This document shows positions 63,331-64,000 of a DNA stretch of 64,000 bases, piece after piece (the stretch's first letter is position 1; every line of letters starts with the position of its first letter). The position numbers and the translations under genes are program-made. Origin of the DNA: Lepidodermella squamata (taxonomy: Eukaryota > Gastrotricha); contig JBLDXI010000024.1 in NCBI GenBank assembly GCA_047495785.1, forward strand, positions 3,534,001 to 3,598,000. The letters run 5' to 3'. The notes below the pieces were generated by a model. That model was not told the DNA's origin, ran no database searches, and worked only from the letters and a program-made list of their open reading frames with translations.

Positions 63331-63920
63331 TTCTCCAACAAACATCAAGTCTGAATTTGCTTATATTAATCCTTGAAATCGAAAATATTTTCCAAAATTT
63401 AATGTTCAGGAATTTTTTTATTTCGGCTTCTAGTAAATTTTTTAAAGCTTGAATTTGCAATTATTTTTTACTACATAATTATTAAGACGAAGGTGCGGTC
63501 AAAGTATTTTTTGTATTTTTCAAGGGGAATTTACGGCAAAAAACTTGAAACTATTGTTGAGTTGTCATTTCAAATTTGCTTTTCAACTTCAAAAAGCAAG
63601 GCGGGCTGATGTAGTCGATTTTCTCAAAGAAGCACGTTTAAGATCAAAAATTCAGTTGTACTAAAACACCCTGAAAATACGAATATCAGGGTTAATAGCT
63701 TTTATCAAAACATATGATTTTTTATCACTCAAATTCCCTATTGTACCAACAAAATTTAACTTCGAATGCTGTTGTTTCTTTAGAAGGCTATGGGCAAAAA
63801 TTGTTGGGGTAATGTTAGCAAATACAAGAAAGTGTATGTCCTATGGTTGGGAAGTTTGATTGGTACATTTTCAAACTTTAATTGAGACAGTATTATAATA
63901 CTTTTCCTTGTAAACACGAA
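63331..63920. other. AT-rich sequence, probably gene B intron
   Basis: About 590 bp without a coding exon or repeat that I recognise. If gene B continues, this is intron. Confidence 0.4.
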
Positions 63921-63991
63921 GCGCCGCTAGTGTAACGGTATCATACAAGATTCCCATTCTTGTGAACCGGGTTCGACTCCCGGGCGGCGCA
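63921..63991 (+). tRNA. tRNA-Gly (CCC)
   Basis: 71 nt. Same body as the copy at 61360, with one change in the variable loop (TGAA instead of TGAC). All stems are intact. The 3' flank ATCATCTTTT matches that of the minus-strand copy at 61820 and includes a TTTT terminator. Confidence 0.93.
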
Positions 63992-64000
63992 TCATCTTTT

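Overview
The window is animal nuclear DNA. Genes carry GT-AG introns, many only 52-60 bp long, AT-rich spacers separate them, and the housekeeping genes are metazoan in type. Closely spaced same-strand genes with possible trans-splice acceptors, EB-like cysteine-rich secreted proteins and a polycystin-1 family gene suggest a nematode, probably not close to Caenorhabditis because intron 3' ends often depart from TTTTCAG. A tardigrade or other ecdysozoan is not excluded. All exon joins below were read by eye from splice signals and reading-frame phase.

Left part (1-20.9 kb), mostly housekeeping: the 3' part of a hAT transposase gene (1-1397); UBE2H, an E2 with a long low-complexity tail (1986-6857); a 4-kb gene-poor spacer; F-actin capping protein alpha on the minus strand (10906-11940); a tight same-strand run KRR1 - METAP2 copy A - METAP2 copy B (13095-17647) that looks like an operon; NTAQ1 N-terminal glutamine amidohydrolase (18102-19064); and a TraB-domain protein (19420-20829).

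Middle (20.9-34.6 kb): a repeat-rich spacer with a fold-back element and a hammerhead-ribozyme-like motif; two tandem cytochrome P450 genes (22440-24084 and 27039-28685) that show patchy, conversion-like identity, separated by a transposon-related zinc-cysteine protein and a small ORF; fold-back repeats; a RING protein (29503-30441); and a minus-strand, eight-exon gene for a 1207-residue secreted cysteine-rich EB-like protein (30644-34629).

Right part (34.6-64 kb), the most unusual: three linked genes share laminin-G-like (LamG) extracellular domains. Gene A (35340-52134, 27 exons, about 5099 residues) is a polycystin-1 family receptor/channel. Its ectodomain is a tandem CCP-EGF-LamG array with nine LamG domains of two alternating subtypes, followed by a GAIN-like region with a degraded GPS, a PLAT domain and about 11 membrane segments. 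Next to it, convergent on the minus strand (52349-54581), a LamG domain and mucin-like stalk are fused to a complete Cys-loop ligand-gated ion channel. Gene B (55138 to beyond the window) is a tandem paralogue of the gene A ectodomain. One gene B intron holds four tRNA genes in palindromic order (Gly, Arg, then Arg, Gly inverted), another holds a perfect 99-bp-arm hairpin, and the region after its last visible exon holds a MITE with 27-bp perfect terminal repeats and a fifth tRNA. The shared ectodomain across two unrelated channel families, side by side, is the best candidate here for an undescribed system.
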